Assembly: GCA_904420555.1 (NCBI GenBank)
Contig: CAJFVO010000004.1
Coordinates: 62,001 to 126,000, forward strand
Length of the DNA stretch: 64,000 bases
Origin: Candidatus Heritagella intestinalis
Lineage (GTDB): Bacteria; Bacillota; Clostridia; Oscillospirales; Acutalibacteraceae
Direction of reading: 5' to 3'
Part shown: positions 47,971 to 58,326 of the stretch, piece after piece
How the letters are laid out: each line of letters begins with the position of its first letter
Numbering within the stretch: the stretch's first letter is position 1
Translations under genes and position numbers: made by a program
Notes under the pieces: model-generated
What the model was told of the DNA's origin: nothing
Database searches by the model: none
Seen by the model: only the letters and a program-made list of their open reading frames with translations

Positions 47971-48555
47971 TCAGCCGCCGGAGGCAGAGGCCAGCTCACC
48001 CTCGTAGGAAAGGGACCAGGAGTATTCCCCGTCATCGTAATAGTATAGGGAGGAAGTATCGGAAACGGAGCACTCGTCGGTGCGCCCGCTGCCGGTAATT
48101 TCCTGAGATTCCGGGAGCTCCTCCAAAAATTCCTGGCACAGGGAATCTGTCACATCGGCATTGCCGGTGGCCTGTACCAAAGCGGAAAATACCGGGGTAT
48201 AGGTTTGGGCGGCAGTGGTCTCCGCCCCGGCATAAATGTGGTTCAGGGTAATGGAAGCGGTGCCAGAGGCTCCGCTGCTGAGACGGCTTTTCAGGATAAT
48301 GGAGATATCCGTATCGTCATCCAGGGTAACCGTATAATTGCGGACATAATAATTGGAGCCTTCGTAGTTGTCGTCTGGGGAGGTCTCGTCCTGCAGGACG
48401 AAAAGATAGGGGCGCAGGGCTTCGCTCATGGCAGTCTGGTAGGTGTCAAAGCGCTGTGCCGCTGCCTGCCGTGCTTCTTCCCGGGAGGTGCAGCCGGAGG
48501 TTGTGAGACAGAGCAACACCGGCAGAATTGCCGCTACAATCTTTTGTGCAATCAC
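47971..48555 (-). CDS. Lipoprotein of unknown function
   Basis: The 194-residue protein has a signal peptide (KIVAAILPVLLCL) and the lipobox TTSGC, so it is exported and lipid-anchored. The mature part begins with a helix (SREEARQAAAQRFDTYQTAM) and continues with beta-rich, Thr/Ser/Asp-rich sequence (YYVRNYTVTLDDDTDISIIL) and ends with Tyr-rich YYYDDGEYSWSLSYEGEL. No family is recognised. GTG 48555 has GGGGTGG upstream. It has no clear operon partner: the GH51 gene is divergent. Confidence 0.85.
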   Translation of the reverse strand: MIAQKIVAAILPVLLCLTTSGCTSREEARQAAAQRFDTYQTAMSEALRPYLFVLQDETSPDDNYEGSNYYVRNYTVTLDDDTDISIILKSRLSSGASGTASITLNHIYAGAETTAAQTYTPVFSALVQATGNADVTDSLCQEFLEELPESQEITGSGRTDECSVSDTSSLYYYDDGEYSWSLSYEGELASASGG

Positions 48556-48741
48556 AAATCCACCACCCCTTTTGCGTTTTTCCAGGTATCCAGTCCATCT
48601 CGTTTATTATAACAGGGAAGAGGAGAGTGGTAATGTTAATTTTGTGATAATAATGAAAATTTTGTGTGAATAAGCCGAAGGCCGCCGGCTTCGGGCCGTA
48701 GAAAATTCCCGGCTGGAAAAGGAAATTTTCTTCTATAGCCC

Positions 48742-48770
48742 TTGGCAGACGGTGGATTTTTGCGTATGAT
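48742..48770 (+). promoter_or_regulatory. Promoter of the abfA-crp operon
   Basis: TTGGCA (48742-48747), a 17-base spacer and TATGAT (48765-48770), 53 bases before the abfA start. Confidence 0.7.
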
Positions 48771-48772
48771 GA

Positions 48773-50326
<1,554 letters not shown>

Positions 50327-50339
50327 CGGGGAGAAGCGT

Positions 50340-51068
50340 ATGGAAACCATCCGTTTGCCTGACGGCCCCTTGTTCCGGGGGATTGCGCCGGCGGAATTGA
50401 CCTCCCTGCTGGAATGCCTGGGGGCCCGGCAGGGGGACTATGCCCGGGGAGAAACCGTGTTTTCCGCCGGGGAGCGGCTGCACGCCTTTGGCCTGGTGCT
50501 GGAGGGCCGCGTGCAGATTGAAATGGAGGATTTCTGGGGCAACCGGAGCATTCTGGACCAGGTGGGGCCGGGGGGACTCTTTGGGGAAGCCTATGCCTGT
50601 GTGCCGGAAGAGCCGCTGATGGTCCGGGTGACGGCGGCGGCCCCCTGCCGGCTGCTGCTGTTGGACGCCCGGCGGGTGCTCCATCCCTGCCGGCAGGCCT
50701 GCGGCTATCATCAGCAGCTGCTCCTGAACCTCATGGGCATCCTAGCCCGGAAGAACCTCCACCTGTCCCGACGGATGCTCCAAACGGCCCCCAAAACCAT
50801 CCGGGGCCGGCTCACCGCTTATTTGTCCTCTCAGATGCTGCGCCAGGGTACCCGGGAAGTGGAAATCCCCTTTAACCGGCAGCAGTTGGCCGAATACCTG
50901 GGGGTGGATCGCAGCGCCCTTTCCCACGAAATCGGCAAAATGCAGAAGGAAGGGCTGCTGACTGCCAGAAAAAACCGCTTCGCTGTGAAGTCCAGGGCAT
51001 GGATGACGGGAGAAGGGGAGGCATCGGCGGAAAAAGCAAAAGCGAAAGAAGAGACTGGAAGGGCGTAG
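50340..51068 (+). CDS. Crp/Fnr-family transcriptional regulator
   Basis: The 242-residue protein has an N-terminal cyclic-nucleotide-binding-type sensor (ARGETVFSAGERLHAFGLVL, PGGLFGEAYACVPEEP) and a C-terminal winged HTH (FNRQQLAEYLGVDRSALSHEIGKMQKEGL). It has no N-terminal Cys cluster of the Fnr kind, so it probably senses a small molecule. A charged C-terminal tail of about 35 residues (EGEASAEKAKAKEE) extends past the domain. ATG 50340 follows GGGGAGAAG. It is co-transcribed with abfA. Its stop lies three bases before the CIRCE element of clpB. Confidence 0.9.
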   Translation: METIRLPDGPLFRGIAPAELTSLLECLGARQGDYARGETVFSAGERLHAFGLVLEGRVQIEMEDFWGNRSILDQVGPGGLFGEAYACVPEEPLMVRVTAAAPCRLLLLDARRVLHPCRQACGYHQQLLLNLMGILARKNLHLSRRMLQTAPKTIRGRLTAYLSSQMLRQGTREVEIPFNRQQLAEYLGVDRSALSHEIGKMQKEGLLTARKNRFAVKSRAWMTGEGEASAEKAKAKEETGRA

Positions 51069-51071
51069 ACT

Positions 51072-51098
51072 TTAGCACTCAAATCTATCGAGTGCTAA
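51072..51098 (+). promoter_or_regulatory. CIRCE element upstream of clpB
   Basis: TTAGCACTC (51072-51080), a 9-base spacer and GAGTGCTAA (51090-51098), a perfect consensus. A possible promoter TTAACA-N18-CATAAT follows at 51101-51130. Confidence 0.95.
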
Positions 51099-51100
51099 AA

Positions 51101-51130
51101 TTAACAAATAAGCTATTGATAATTCATAAT
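51101..51130 (+). promoter_or_regulatory. Possible clpB promoter downstream of CIRCE
   Basis: TTAACA (51101-51106), an 18-base spacer and CATAAT (51125-51130). It sits just after the CIRCE half-site, where bound HrcA would block polymerase. Confidence 0.5.
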
Positions 51131-51198
51131 TTAGACATAACAGGCCGGTATACTACAGATAGTCCCAAGACCCAAATGCACTGCAAGGAGGGGTTATC

Positions 51199-53820
51199 AT
51201 GAATGCTCAGAAATTTACACAGAAATCCCTGGAAGCCATTCAGTCGGCGCAGAATTTGACCATTGAGCGCCAGAATATGCAGCTGGAGGAAGAGCACCTG
51301 TTTTACGCGCTGCTCACCCAGGAGGAGGGCCTGATTCCCCAGCTTTTGAAAAAGATGAACTGTAATCTGGAAGCCCTCCAAAAGGAAACCGAAAAGCTTC
51401 TGGACAAGTATCCCCATGTGTCCGGCCCCGGCCGGGAGGCGGGGAAAATCTACGTCTCCGGCGATGTGGACCAGGTTCTCAACCAGGCGGAGAAGATTGC
51501 CGATACCATGAAGGACGAGTATGTGTCCGTGGAGCACCTGTTCCTGGCTTTGCTGGAACACCCCAATTCCGCTCTGCAAAACCTGTTTCAGACCTTCGGC
51601 ATTGATAAGAACAATTTCCTCAATGTCCTGGTCTCTGTCCGGGGCAACACCCGGGTCACCAGCGACACCCCCGAGGCCACTTACGACGCTTTGAAGCGCT
51701 ATGGCACGGACCTGGTGGAGCGGGCCCGGAGCAAAAAGATGGACCCGGTCATCGGCCGTGACGACGAAATCCGGAATGTCATCCGGATTCTTTCCCGGAA
51801 AACCAAGAACAACCCGGTTCTCATCGGCGAGCCCGGCGTGGGCAAAACCGCCATTGCCGAAGGCCTGGCCCAGCGGATTGTCCGGGGGGATGTGCCCAAC
51901 ACCCTTCAGGACAAGACCATATTCTCCCTGGATATGGGCGCCCTCATTGCCGGCGCAAAGTTCCGGGGCGAGTTTGAGGAGCGGCTGAAGTCCGTCCTCA
52001 ACGAGGTGAAGAAGAGCGAGGGCAAGATTATCCTCTTTATCGATGAGCTGCACACCATTGTGGGCGCCGGCAAAACGGAAGGCTCCATGGACGCCGGCAA
52101 CCTGCTCAAGCCCATGCTGGCCAGAGGTGAGCTCCACTGCATCGGCGCCACCACCCTGGACGAGTACCGCCAGTACATCGAAAAGGACGCCGCTTTGGAA
52201 CGCCGTTTCCAGCCGGTCATGGTCAACGAGCCCAGCGTGGAGGACACCATCGCCATTCTCCGTGGCCTGAAAGAGCGCTATGAGGTGTATCACGGCGTGA
52301 AAATCACCGACAACGCCCTGATTGCCGCCGCTACCCTGTCCGACCGCTATATTTCCGACCGGTTCCTGCCGGACAAGGCCATCGACCTGGTGGATGAGGC
52401 CTGCGCTACCATCCGTACGGAAATCGACTCCATGCCCACGGAGCTGGACGTGATTCAGCGGAAGATTATCCAGCACGAAATTGAGGAAGCCGCCCTGAAA
52501 AAGGAGAGCGACACCCTCTCCAAGGAGCACCTGGCGGAGATCCAGAAAGAGCTGGCGGAGATGCGGGCGGAGTTTAACTCCCTGAAGGCCAAGTGGGAAA
52601 ACGAAAAGGCTTCCATCGGCAAGGTGCAGAAGCTCCGGGAAGAGCTGGAAGCCCTCAACGCCGAGATTGAAAAGGCCCAGGAGCAGTATGACCTGAACCG
52701 GGCCGCAGAACTGAAATACGGCCGCCTGCCCCAGCTCCAGAAAGAGCTCCAGGAGGAAGAGGCCAAAGCGGAAAACGGCCAGCAGGAACACAGCCTGCTC
52801 CGGGATAAAGTCACCGACGAGGAGATCGCCCGGATCGTAGAGCGCTGGACGGGCATCCCGGTTTCCCGCCTCATGGAAGGGGAGCGGGAGAAGCTCCTGC
52901 ACCTGGAAGACATCCTGCATCGGCGGGTTATCGGCCAGGACGAAGCCGTCACCAAGGTCACGGAGGCCATCCTGCGCAGCCGCGCCGGCATCCAGAACCC
53001 CAACCGCCCCATTGGCTCCTTCCTGTTCCTGGGCCCCACCGGCGTGGGCAAGACGGAGCTGGCCAAGGCCCTGGCCGCCAACCTCTTCGACGACGAAAAG
53101 AATATGGTCCGTATCGACATGACGGAATATATGGAGAAATTCTCCGTGTCCCGGCTCATTGGCGCGCCTCCCGGATATGTGGGCTATGAGGAGGGCGGCC
53201 AGCTGACCGAGGCCGTGCGCCGCAAGCCCTATTCCGTGGTGCTCTTCGATGAAGTGGAGAAGGCCCATCCGGATGTGTTCAATATTCTGCTTCAGGTGCT
53301 GGACGACGGCCGGATTACCGATTCCCAGGGCCGCACCGTGGACTTTAAGAACACCATCATTATCCTGACCTCCAACCTGGGCTCCCAGTATCTGCTGGAG
53401 GGCATCGACCAGGACGGCAATATCACCCAGGAGGCCCGGAACCAGGTAGAAGAGCTTCTGAAGCGCAGTTTCCGCCCGGAGTTCCTGAACCGGCTGGACG
53501 AGATTGTCTTCTACAAGCCCCTGACCCGGGACAACATCTCCCACATTGCGGATTTGCAGATCGAGGACCTCAACCGCCGTCTGGAAGAGAAGCAGCTTTC
53601 CTGCGAAATCACCGAGGCCGCCAAGGCGTATATCATCGACAACGGCTACGACCCGGTGTACGGCGCCCGTCCTCTCAAGCGGTTTATCCAGCGGACAGTG
53701 GAAACCCTCATCGCCAAGACCATTCTCCGCAGCGACCTGCTTCCCGGCACAGTGCTGGTGGTGGATGTGGAAAACGGGGAATTGAAGGTCACCTACCGGC
53801 TGCCCCTGCGGAACGTGTAA
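51199..53820 (+). CDS. clpB: ClpB protein disaggregase
   Basis: The 873-residue hexameric AAA+ chaperone rescues aggregated proteins with DnaK. It has an N-terminal Clp_N domain, nucleotide-binding domain 1 (Walker A GEPGVGKT with Lys216), a long coiled-coil middle domain (about 400-520, [20 protein letters not shown]), nucleotide-binding domain 2 (GPTGVGKT with Lys618) and the C-terminal region. The middle domain distinguishes it from ClpC. Start ATG 51199 follows AAGGAGG. It is monocistronic, with a perfect CIRCE in front and a terminator behind, so HrcA control is expected. dnaK, groEL and hrcA lie outside the window. Confidence 0.98.
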   Translation: MNAQKFTQKSLEAIQSAQNLTIERQNMQLEEEHLFYALLTQEEGLIPQLLKKMNCNLEALQKETEKLLDKYPHVSGPGREAGKIYVSGDVDQVLNQAEKIADTMKDEYVSVEHLFLALLEHPNSALQNLFQTFGIDKNNFLNVLVSVRGNTRVTSDTPEATYDALKRYGTDLVERARSKKMDPVIGRDDEIRNVIRILSRKTKNNPVLIGEPGVGKTAIAEGLAQRIVRGDVPNTLQDKTIFSLDMGALIAGAKFRGEFEERLKSVLNEVKKSEGKIILFIDELHTIVGAGKTEGSMDAGNLLKPMLARGELHCIGATTLDEYRQYIEKDAALERRFQPVMVNEPSVEDTIAILRGLKERYEVYHGVKITDNALIAAATLSDRYISDRFLPDKAIDLVDEACATIRTEIDSMPTELDVIQRKIIQHEIEEAALKKESDTLSKEHLAEIQKELAEMRAEFNSLKAKWENEKASIGKVQKLREELEALNAEIEKAQEQYDLNRAAELKYGRLPQLQKELQEEEAKAENGQQEHSLLRDKVTDEEIARIVERWTGIPVSRLMEGEREKLLHLEDILHRRVIGQDEAVTKVTEAILRSRAGIQNPNRPIGSFLFLGPTGVGKTELAKALAANLFDDEKNMVRIDMTEYMEKFSVSRLIGAPPGYVGYEEGGQLTEAVRRKPYSVVLFDEVEKAHPDVFNILLQVLDDGRITDSQGRTVDFKNTIIILTSNLGSQYLLEGIDQDGNITQEARNQVEELLKRSFRPEFLNRLDEIVFYKPLTRDNISHIADLQIEDLNRRLEEKQLSCEITEAAKAYIIDNGYDPVYGARPLKRFIQRTVETLIAKTILRSDLLPGTVLVVDVENGELKVTYRLPLRNV

Positions 53821-53859
53821 GTTTAATGGCATGCCTTATTATATGGCATAAAATAAAAG

Positions 53860-53901
53860 AATCGCTGTGTCCTTTCCAAAAGGAAGGCACAGCGATTTTT
53901 G
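53860..53901 (+). terminator. Terminator of clpB
   Basis: AATCGCTGTGTCC pairs with GGCACAGCGATT, with TCC/GGA continuing the stem, followed by TTTTG. Confidence 0.88.
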
Positions 53902-53917
53902 TTGCAAATTTTCGCAT

Positions 53918-54157
53918 TCCGGCAAGGGCTACTCCGCGACAACTTCACTTTCGCCTTGATGCGAGTTTTCCCGCGGGTTGCGTCAAGGCTCAGCCTAACT
54001 TTGCAAGTTTTCGAATTTTGGCAAAGCCTACTCCGCGACAACGCAGCTTGCGATTTGATGCGAGTTTTCCCGCGGATTTGGCAAAGCCTACTCCGCGACA
54101 ACGCAGCTTGCGATTTGATGCGAGTTTTCCCGCGGATTGCGTCAAGGCTCAGCCTTG
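53918..54157. repeat. Tandem 60-bp repeat array between clpB and the dehydrogenase gene
   Basis: Two adjacent copies with exactly 60-base spacing begin at 54020 and 54080, with core GGCAAAGCCTACTCCGCGAC, and a diverged copy begins at 53921 with GGCAAGGGCTACTCCGCGAC. Each unit contains GATGCGAGTTTTCCCGCGG. A second short repeat, TGCGTCAAGGCTCAGCCT, lies near 53979 and again near 54138. The right end runs into the last codons of the minus-strand dehydrogenase. Confidence 0.92.
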
Positions 54158-55137
54158 CGCGGACTGGCAGCGGGTACTACCCGCCTATAGCCGGTTTGGA
54201 AGTCGATGAGGTTGCGCAGGGGTTCTCCGGCCAGATAGGCCCTCAGGTTGTCTGCGGAAATCCGGACAATGCGCTCTAGGGTTTCCGGCAGATGGTAAAA
54301 TCCGGAAACGTGGGGCGTAATGACGGCGCTGGGCAAATCCCAGAGGGGATGGTCTGGAGGAAGGGGCTCCGGGTCCGTGACATCCAGCCCGGCGCCGGAG
54401 AGGCGGCCCCTTTCCAGTGCGTCGCACAGGGCCTGGGTGTCCACCAGATTGCCCCGGCCTACATTGAGGAATACCGCCCCTTCCTTCATCAGGTTCAGGC
54501 GGCGGGCGTCCAGAAGATGGAAGGTTTCCCGGGTGCCGGGGAGGGAGGCCGCCACTACGTCTGCCCGAGGAAGCAGCTCGTCCAGCTTGTCCGTCAGGTG
54601 CACTTCATCGGCGTAGTCCGGCCGGCTGGCGTCCCTGCGCCGCACGCCGATAACGTAGGCCCCCAGGGCCTTGACCCGCTTGGCGAATTCTCCGCCGATG
54701 TCCCCCATGCCCAGGACCAGTATAGTGGAGCCGTAAATGGAGCGCACCTGGCCCTGGCTCTTCCACTGATGCTGATGCTGGGCGTCCCGATAGGTGTGGA
54801 GCCGCTTGAAGATTTCCAGCAGCATCCCCAGCATGTGCTCGGAGATGGCCAGGCCGTAAGCGCCGGTGGCGTTGGTGAGCAGGGCCTTGGGCGGCAGCAC
54901 CCCCGGGGCCAGATAGGCCTCTACCCCGGCGCTGCTGCATTGAAGCCATTCCAGCTCATCGGAATCCCGGAGATACCGGGCCGGGGGGCAGCCGATAATG
55001 ATGTTGGCCTCCATAACTTCCCGGGGCAGGACCGTGTCCGGCAGACGGTAGAGGAAGCTGCATCCGGGGGCGCAGCTCTCCAGTAATTTTTGGTGGCGTT
55101 CTTCCACGGGTAAAAGCACAAGAATGGTTTGGTTCAT
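54142..55137 (-). CDS. D-2-hydroxyacid dehydrogenase family protein
   Basis: The 331-residue NAD-dependent enzyme has the Rossmann motif VLGMGDIGGEFAKRVKALGA, followed by GAVFLNVGRGNLVDTQAL with the Arg of the substrate site, GAGLDVTDPEPLPPDHPLW and TPHVSGFYHLPE, in which the catalytic His stands. The N-terminal part (MNQTILVLLPVEERHQ) is shorter than classic members and resembles the GyaR/DUF-type group; substrate unknown. Start ATG 55137 lies 10 bases after AAAGGAG. The last few codons overlap the 60-bp repeat array, so the C-terminal tail after TGYRR may have been extended by the repeat. It follows the GH3 gene by 35 bases. Confidence 0.92.
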   Translation of the reverse strand: MNQTILVLLPVEERHQKLLESCAPGCSFLYRLPDTVLPREVMEANIIIGCPPARYLRDSDELEWLQCSSAGVEAYLAPGVLPPKALLTNATGAYGLAISEHMLGMLLEIFKRLHTYRDAQHQHQWKSQGQVRSIYGSTILVLGMGDIGGEFAKRVKALGAYVIGVRRRDASRPDYADEVHLTDKLDELLPRADVVAASLPGTRETFHLLDARRLNLMKEGAVFLNVGRGNLVDTQALCDALERGRLSGAGLDVTDPEPLPPDHPLWDLPSAVITPHVSGFYHLPETLERIVRISADNLRAYLAGEPLRNLIDFQTGYRRVVPAASPRKAEP

Positions 55138-55172
55138 ATTGGCAAAACTCCTTTGTGACGGATGTAACGGGC

Positions 55173-56603
55173 TTACATGAGCCCCAGGGTGCCCTTCCAG
55201 GCCAGAATCCGGAACACCGCGTGGTCCAGCATCTCCTGGGGAATCACGCCGGCCTCCACGGCTTCCAGCAGGTCTTGGTAGGCGGCCTGGTAGTCGCTGC
55301 ACAGGAGAATATCGTTCCCCGCCAGGAACGCCTGGACGTAAGCGCTGTGTTCCAGCCCGAAGTCCTGGCCGGCAATGGCCTCCATGGACAGGTCGTCGGT
55401 GAGAATCACGCCGGTAAAGCCCATTTCCTCCCGGAGATATCGGTGAACCTTGGGGGACAGGGAGGCGGGCAGGGTGTCGTCCATACAGGCCACGGTGTTG
55501 TGGGACACCATAATGGCGTAGGCCCCTGCGTCAATGCCCGCCTGGAAGGGCACCAAATCCCGGTTTTCCAGAGCGTAGAGGGAGCGCTCGTCCAGGGAGG
55601 CCCCGGCGTGGGTGTCGTCGTTGGAACCGTAGCCCGGGAAGTGCTTGAGCACCGAGGAAAGCCCCTCCTTATGGAAGGCCTCCATGACGGTGGTGACGTA
55701 TTCCGCGGTTTCCTCCGGGCCCTGGCCCAGAGTCCGGCTGTAAATAAAGTCCTCCGGGTTGGTGGACACATCCGCCACGGGAGCCAGGTTCACGTTAATA
55801 CCCAAATCCAGCAGCAGCTGGGCCTTTTCCTCGGCGTCCTCCTGGACTCGGTCCAGGCCGCCCATGGCGTAGAGCAGCTGGGGGGAACGGAAAGGGGTGG
55901 AGCGCAGGTTGGGGTTGCTGCTGACGCGCACCACTTCCCCTCCCTCTTCGTCCACCGCTACCAGCAGGGGGATTTCCGCTACGGACTGCCAGCCCTGAAT
56001 CATGTTCTGCACCTGCCAGCGGGTTTTTTCCTCATAATCCCGGCCGAAGGTCACGTACCCTCCCAGATGATAGGTCACCACGTCGTCCCCGGCCCCTGTT
56101 TCCGGCACCCGGCCCAATAGGAGCTGACCCACTTTTTCCTCGGTGCTCATGGACTGCAACGCCACATAGGCTTTGGAATAGCTGTCGGAAAATACGCCGC
56201 CGTCCTTCCAGCTGGCGGGGATGGAGTCTCCCGGTTCCCCGGTTTTTTCCGCCTGGAGGGCCACCAGGTTTTCGCCGCTTTCCAGTTTGCCCTGGTATTG
56301 CACGGTCACCGCATCCCCTTCTCCGGGATTGGGCAGGCCGCTCCATTGGGTGTTGGAGGCGTCCAGCTGGTATTCCTGGCCGTCCTGGGCCTGTATCGTT
56401 AAAGTGGAGCCGTCATAGGAGAGCACAATTCCGGAAAGAGTGCCGTCCGGGGCCGGGGTAGGCGAAGGGGTGGCTTCCGGCGTGGGGGAGGGCAGGCTGG
56501 ATTCCTCCCCATTGGGGGAACATCCCAAAGGCAGCAGGAATACCAGGCAAAGCAGGCACAGCAAGCCCTTTCGGAGTAAGGAGGAAAATTCTCGGGCATT
56601 CAT
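55173..56603 (-). CDS. nagZ: NagZ-like beta-N-acetylglucosaminidase lipoprotein (GH3)
   Basis: The 476-residue lipoprotein begins with MNAREFSSLLRKGLLCLLC and the lipobox PLGC. A Pro/Thr/Ser linker (about 30-55) leads to a small beta domain (VLSYDGSTLTIQAQDGQEY, about 58-120), then the GH3 catalytic barrel with VDEEGGEVVR, LKHFPGYGSNDDTHAGASLD (general acid-base loop) and the nucleophile region VILTDDLSMEAIAG. It would cleave N-acetylglucosamine from muropeptides during wall recycling outside the membrane. Start ATG 56603 follows AAAGGAAC. It is the first gene of a two-gene minus-strand operon and divergent from murE. Confidence 0.93.
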   Translation of the reverse strand: MNAREFSSLLRKGLLCLLCLVFLLPLGCSPNGEESSLPSPTPEATPSPTPAPDGTLSGIVLSYDGSTLTIQAQDGQEYQLDASNTQWSGLPNPGEGDAVTVQYQGKLESGENLVALQAEKTGEPGDSIPASWKDGGVFSDSYSKAYVALQSMSTEEKVGQLLLGRVPETGAGDDVVTYHLGGYVTFGRDYEEKTRWQVQNMIQGWQSVAEIPLLVAVDEEGGEVVRVSSNPNLRSTPFRSPQLLYAMGGLDRVQEDAEEKAQLLLDLGINVNLAPVADVSTNPEDFIYSRTLGQGPEETAEYVTTVMEAFHKEGLSSVLKHFPGYGSNDDTHAGASLDERSLYALENRDLVPFQAGIDAGAYAIMVSHNTVACMDDTLPASLSPKVHRYLREEMGFTGVILTDDLSMEAIAGQDFGLEHSAYVQAFLAGNDILLCSDYQAAYQDLLEAVEAGVIPQEMLDHAVFRILAWKGTLGLM

Positions 56604-56748
56604 GGGAATCGTTCCTTTCTACATTCTTTATAAGCAGAGGCCCGCAGGGGCCGTTCATAGCTGTTATTATTATAGCATAGATTTTTCCAAAAAGCAGTGG
56701 ATAGCCGAAAATGGGGGAGGGGAACTCCCAAAAACAGGGAAATCAGAA

Positions 56749-56778
56749 TTGACAACTACCCCCGGGAAAGGGTATCAT
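56749..56778 (+). promoter_or_regulatory. Promoter of murE-murF
   Basis: TTGACA (56749-56754), an 18-base spacer and TATCAT (56773-56778). Confidence 0.65.
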
Positions 56779-56835
56779 CAAAGCAGGACGACTGCGCCTA
56801 TGGCGCTATGGATAGAATGGATAGGAGGCACAGAG

Positions 56836-58320
56836 ATGCGTATTGAAACTCTGCTGAAAGAACTTTCCTGCCCTCTGCCGGAAGGGCTTTCCCCGGATAC
56901 GGAGATTACCGGCGTGGTGTATGATTCCCGAAAAGCAGCCCCGGGCTGCGCTTTTGTCTGCCTGCGGGGCGCCCGGGCGGACGGCCACCAGTTTGCCCCC
57001 AAGGCGGCCCAGGCCGGCGCTGCGGTGATTGTCGCCGAGGAGCCGGTGGACTGCAATGTCCCGGTGGTAATCGTGCCCGACACCCGCTATGCCTTGGCGG
57101 TGATGAGCGCCGCCTGGTTCGGCCATCCGGCCCGGGAAATGAAGGTTATCGGCATTACCGGCACCAAGGGCAAGACCACCTCTTCTTATATGATTCGCTC
57201 CATTTTGGAGGCGGCGGGCCACAAGACCGGCCTGATTGGCACCATCGGCGCGGTGATTGGGGAGGAGATGATCCCCACAGAGAACACCACCCCGGAATCC
57301 TGGGAGGTGCAGCGGCTGTTCCGCCAAATGGTTGACGCCGGCTGTGAATACTGCGTCATCGAGGCCTCCTCCATTGGTTTGAAAGCCCACCGGGTGTCGG
57401 GCTTTACCTTTGAAGTGGGCCTGTTCACCAACTTCTCCCCGGACCACATTGGTGGCGACGAGCACGCGGACATGGACGAGTACCGCCGGTGCAAGAGCAT
57501 GCTGTTCCGCCAGTGCCGCACGGGAATCGTCAATATCGACGACCCCAGCTGGCAGGGGATTCTGGAAAACCACACCTGCGCCGTGCGGACCTACGGCTTT
57601 TCCCAGGAGGCGGAGCTCCGGGGGGAGAATGAGCACCTGGTTTCCCGGCCCGGCTATTTGGGGGTCCACTTTGACGTGAAGGGGGCTATGGACTTCCCGG
57701 TGGACGTGGATATTCCCGGCAAGTTCAACGCTTATAACGCCCTGGGGGCCATTGCCGTGTGCCATCACCTGGGCATTCCCCAGGAGGCCATGCAGAAGGG
57801 TCTGGACGTGGTGAAGGTCAAGGGCCGGGTGGAGCCGGTGCCGGTGCCCGGCCACTACACCCTGCTCATCGATTACGCACACAACGCCGTGAGCATGGAG
57901 AGCATCCTCTCCACCCTCCGGGAATACCACCCGGCCCGGCTCATCTGCCTGTTCGGCGCAGGGGGAAACCGGCCCAAGATCCGCCGGTATGAAATGGGGG
58001 AGGTCAGCGGCTGTATGGCGGACCTTTCGGTGATTACCGCAGACAATTCCCGCTATGAGGATGTGCTGGACATTTTGGCGGACATCAAGGTGGGCCTTGC
58101 CAAAACCGACGGCAAGTATATCGAGATTCCCGACCGCCGGGAAGCCATTCGCTGGTGCTTGGAAAACGCCCAGGATGGAGACATTGTGGTGCTGGCCGGC
58201 AAGGGTCACGAGGATTACCAGGAAATCCAGGGGGTAAAGCATCCCTTTGACGAGCGGGTGGTAATCCGGGAGCTTTTGGAAGAAATCAAACAGGAAAAGG
58301 AAAACAGCCAGAAAGGATGA
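56836..58320 (+). CDS. murE: UDP-N-acetylmuramyl-tripeptide synthetase (MurE type) with DNSR motif
   Basis: The 494-residue ligase adds the third amino acid to UDP-MurNAc-dipeptide. It has the N-terminal domain (ITGVVYDSRKAAPGCAFVCL), the P-loop GITGTKGKTT (residues 106-115), TNFSPDHIGGDEH and the C-terminal ligase domain. The motif that selects meso-diaminopimelate in Gram-negative and Bacillus enzymes is DNPR; here it is DNSR (403-406), so Arg is kept and Pro is Ser. GHEDYQEIQG near the C-terminus matches clostridial variants. The start ATG 56836 follows AGGAGG. murF follows after six bases, so they are co-transcribed. Confidence 0.95.
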   Translation: MRIETLLKELSCPLPEGLSPDTEITGVVYDSRKAAPGCAFVCLRGARADGHQFAPKAAQAGAAVIVAEEPVDCNVPVVIVPDTRYALAVMSAAWFGHPAREMKVIGITGTKGKTTSSYMIRSILEAAGHKTGLIGTIGAVIGEEMIPTENTTPESWEVQRLFRQMVDAGCEYCVIEASSIGLKAHRVSGFTFEVGLFTNFSPDHIGGDEHADMDEYRRCKSMLFRQCRTGIVNIDDPSWQGILENHTCAVRTYGFSQEAELRGENEHLVSRPGYLGVHFDVKGAMDFPVDVDIPGKFNAYNALGAIAVCHHLGIPQEAMQKGLDVVKVKGRVEPVPVPGHYTLLIDYAHNAVSMESILSTLREYHPARLICLFGAGGNRPKIRRYEMGEVSGCMADLSVITADNSRYEDVLDILADIKVGLAKTDGKYIEIPDRREAIRWCLENAQDGDIVVLAGKGHEDYQEIQGVKHPFDERVVIRELLEEIKQEKENSQKG

Positions 58321-58326
58321 CAGGCT

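Noticed and set aside
51124-53832. Long minus-strand frames opposite clpB, and similar ones opposite htpG, recG, pectinesterase, abfA and murE
   Set aside because: All mirror strongly coding genes on the plus strand and read as hydrophobic low-complexity sequence. They are shadows of codon bias.
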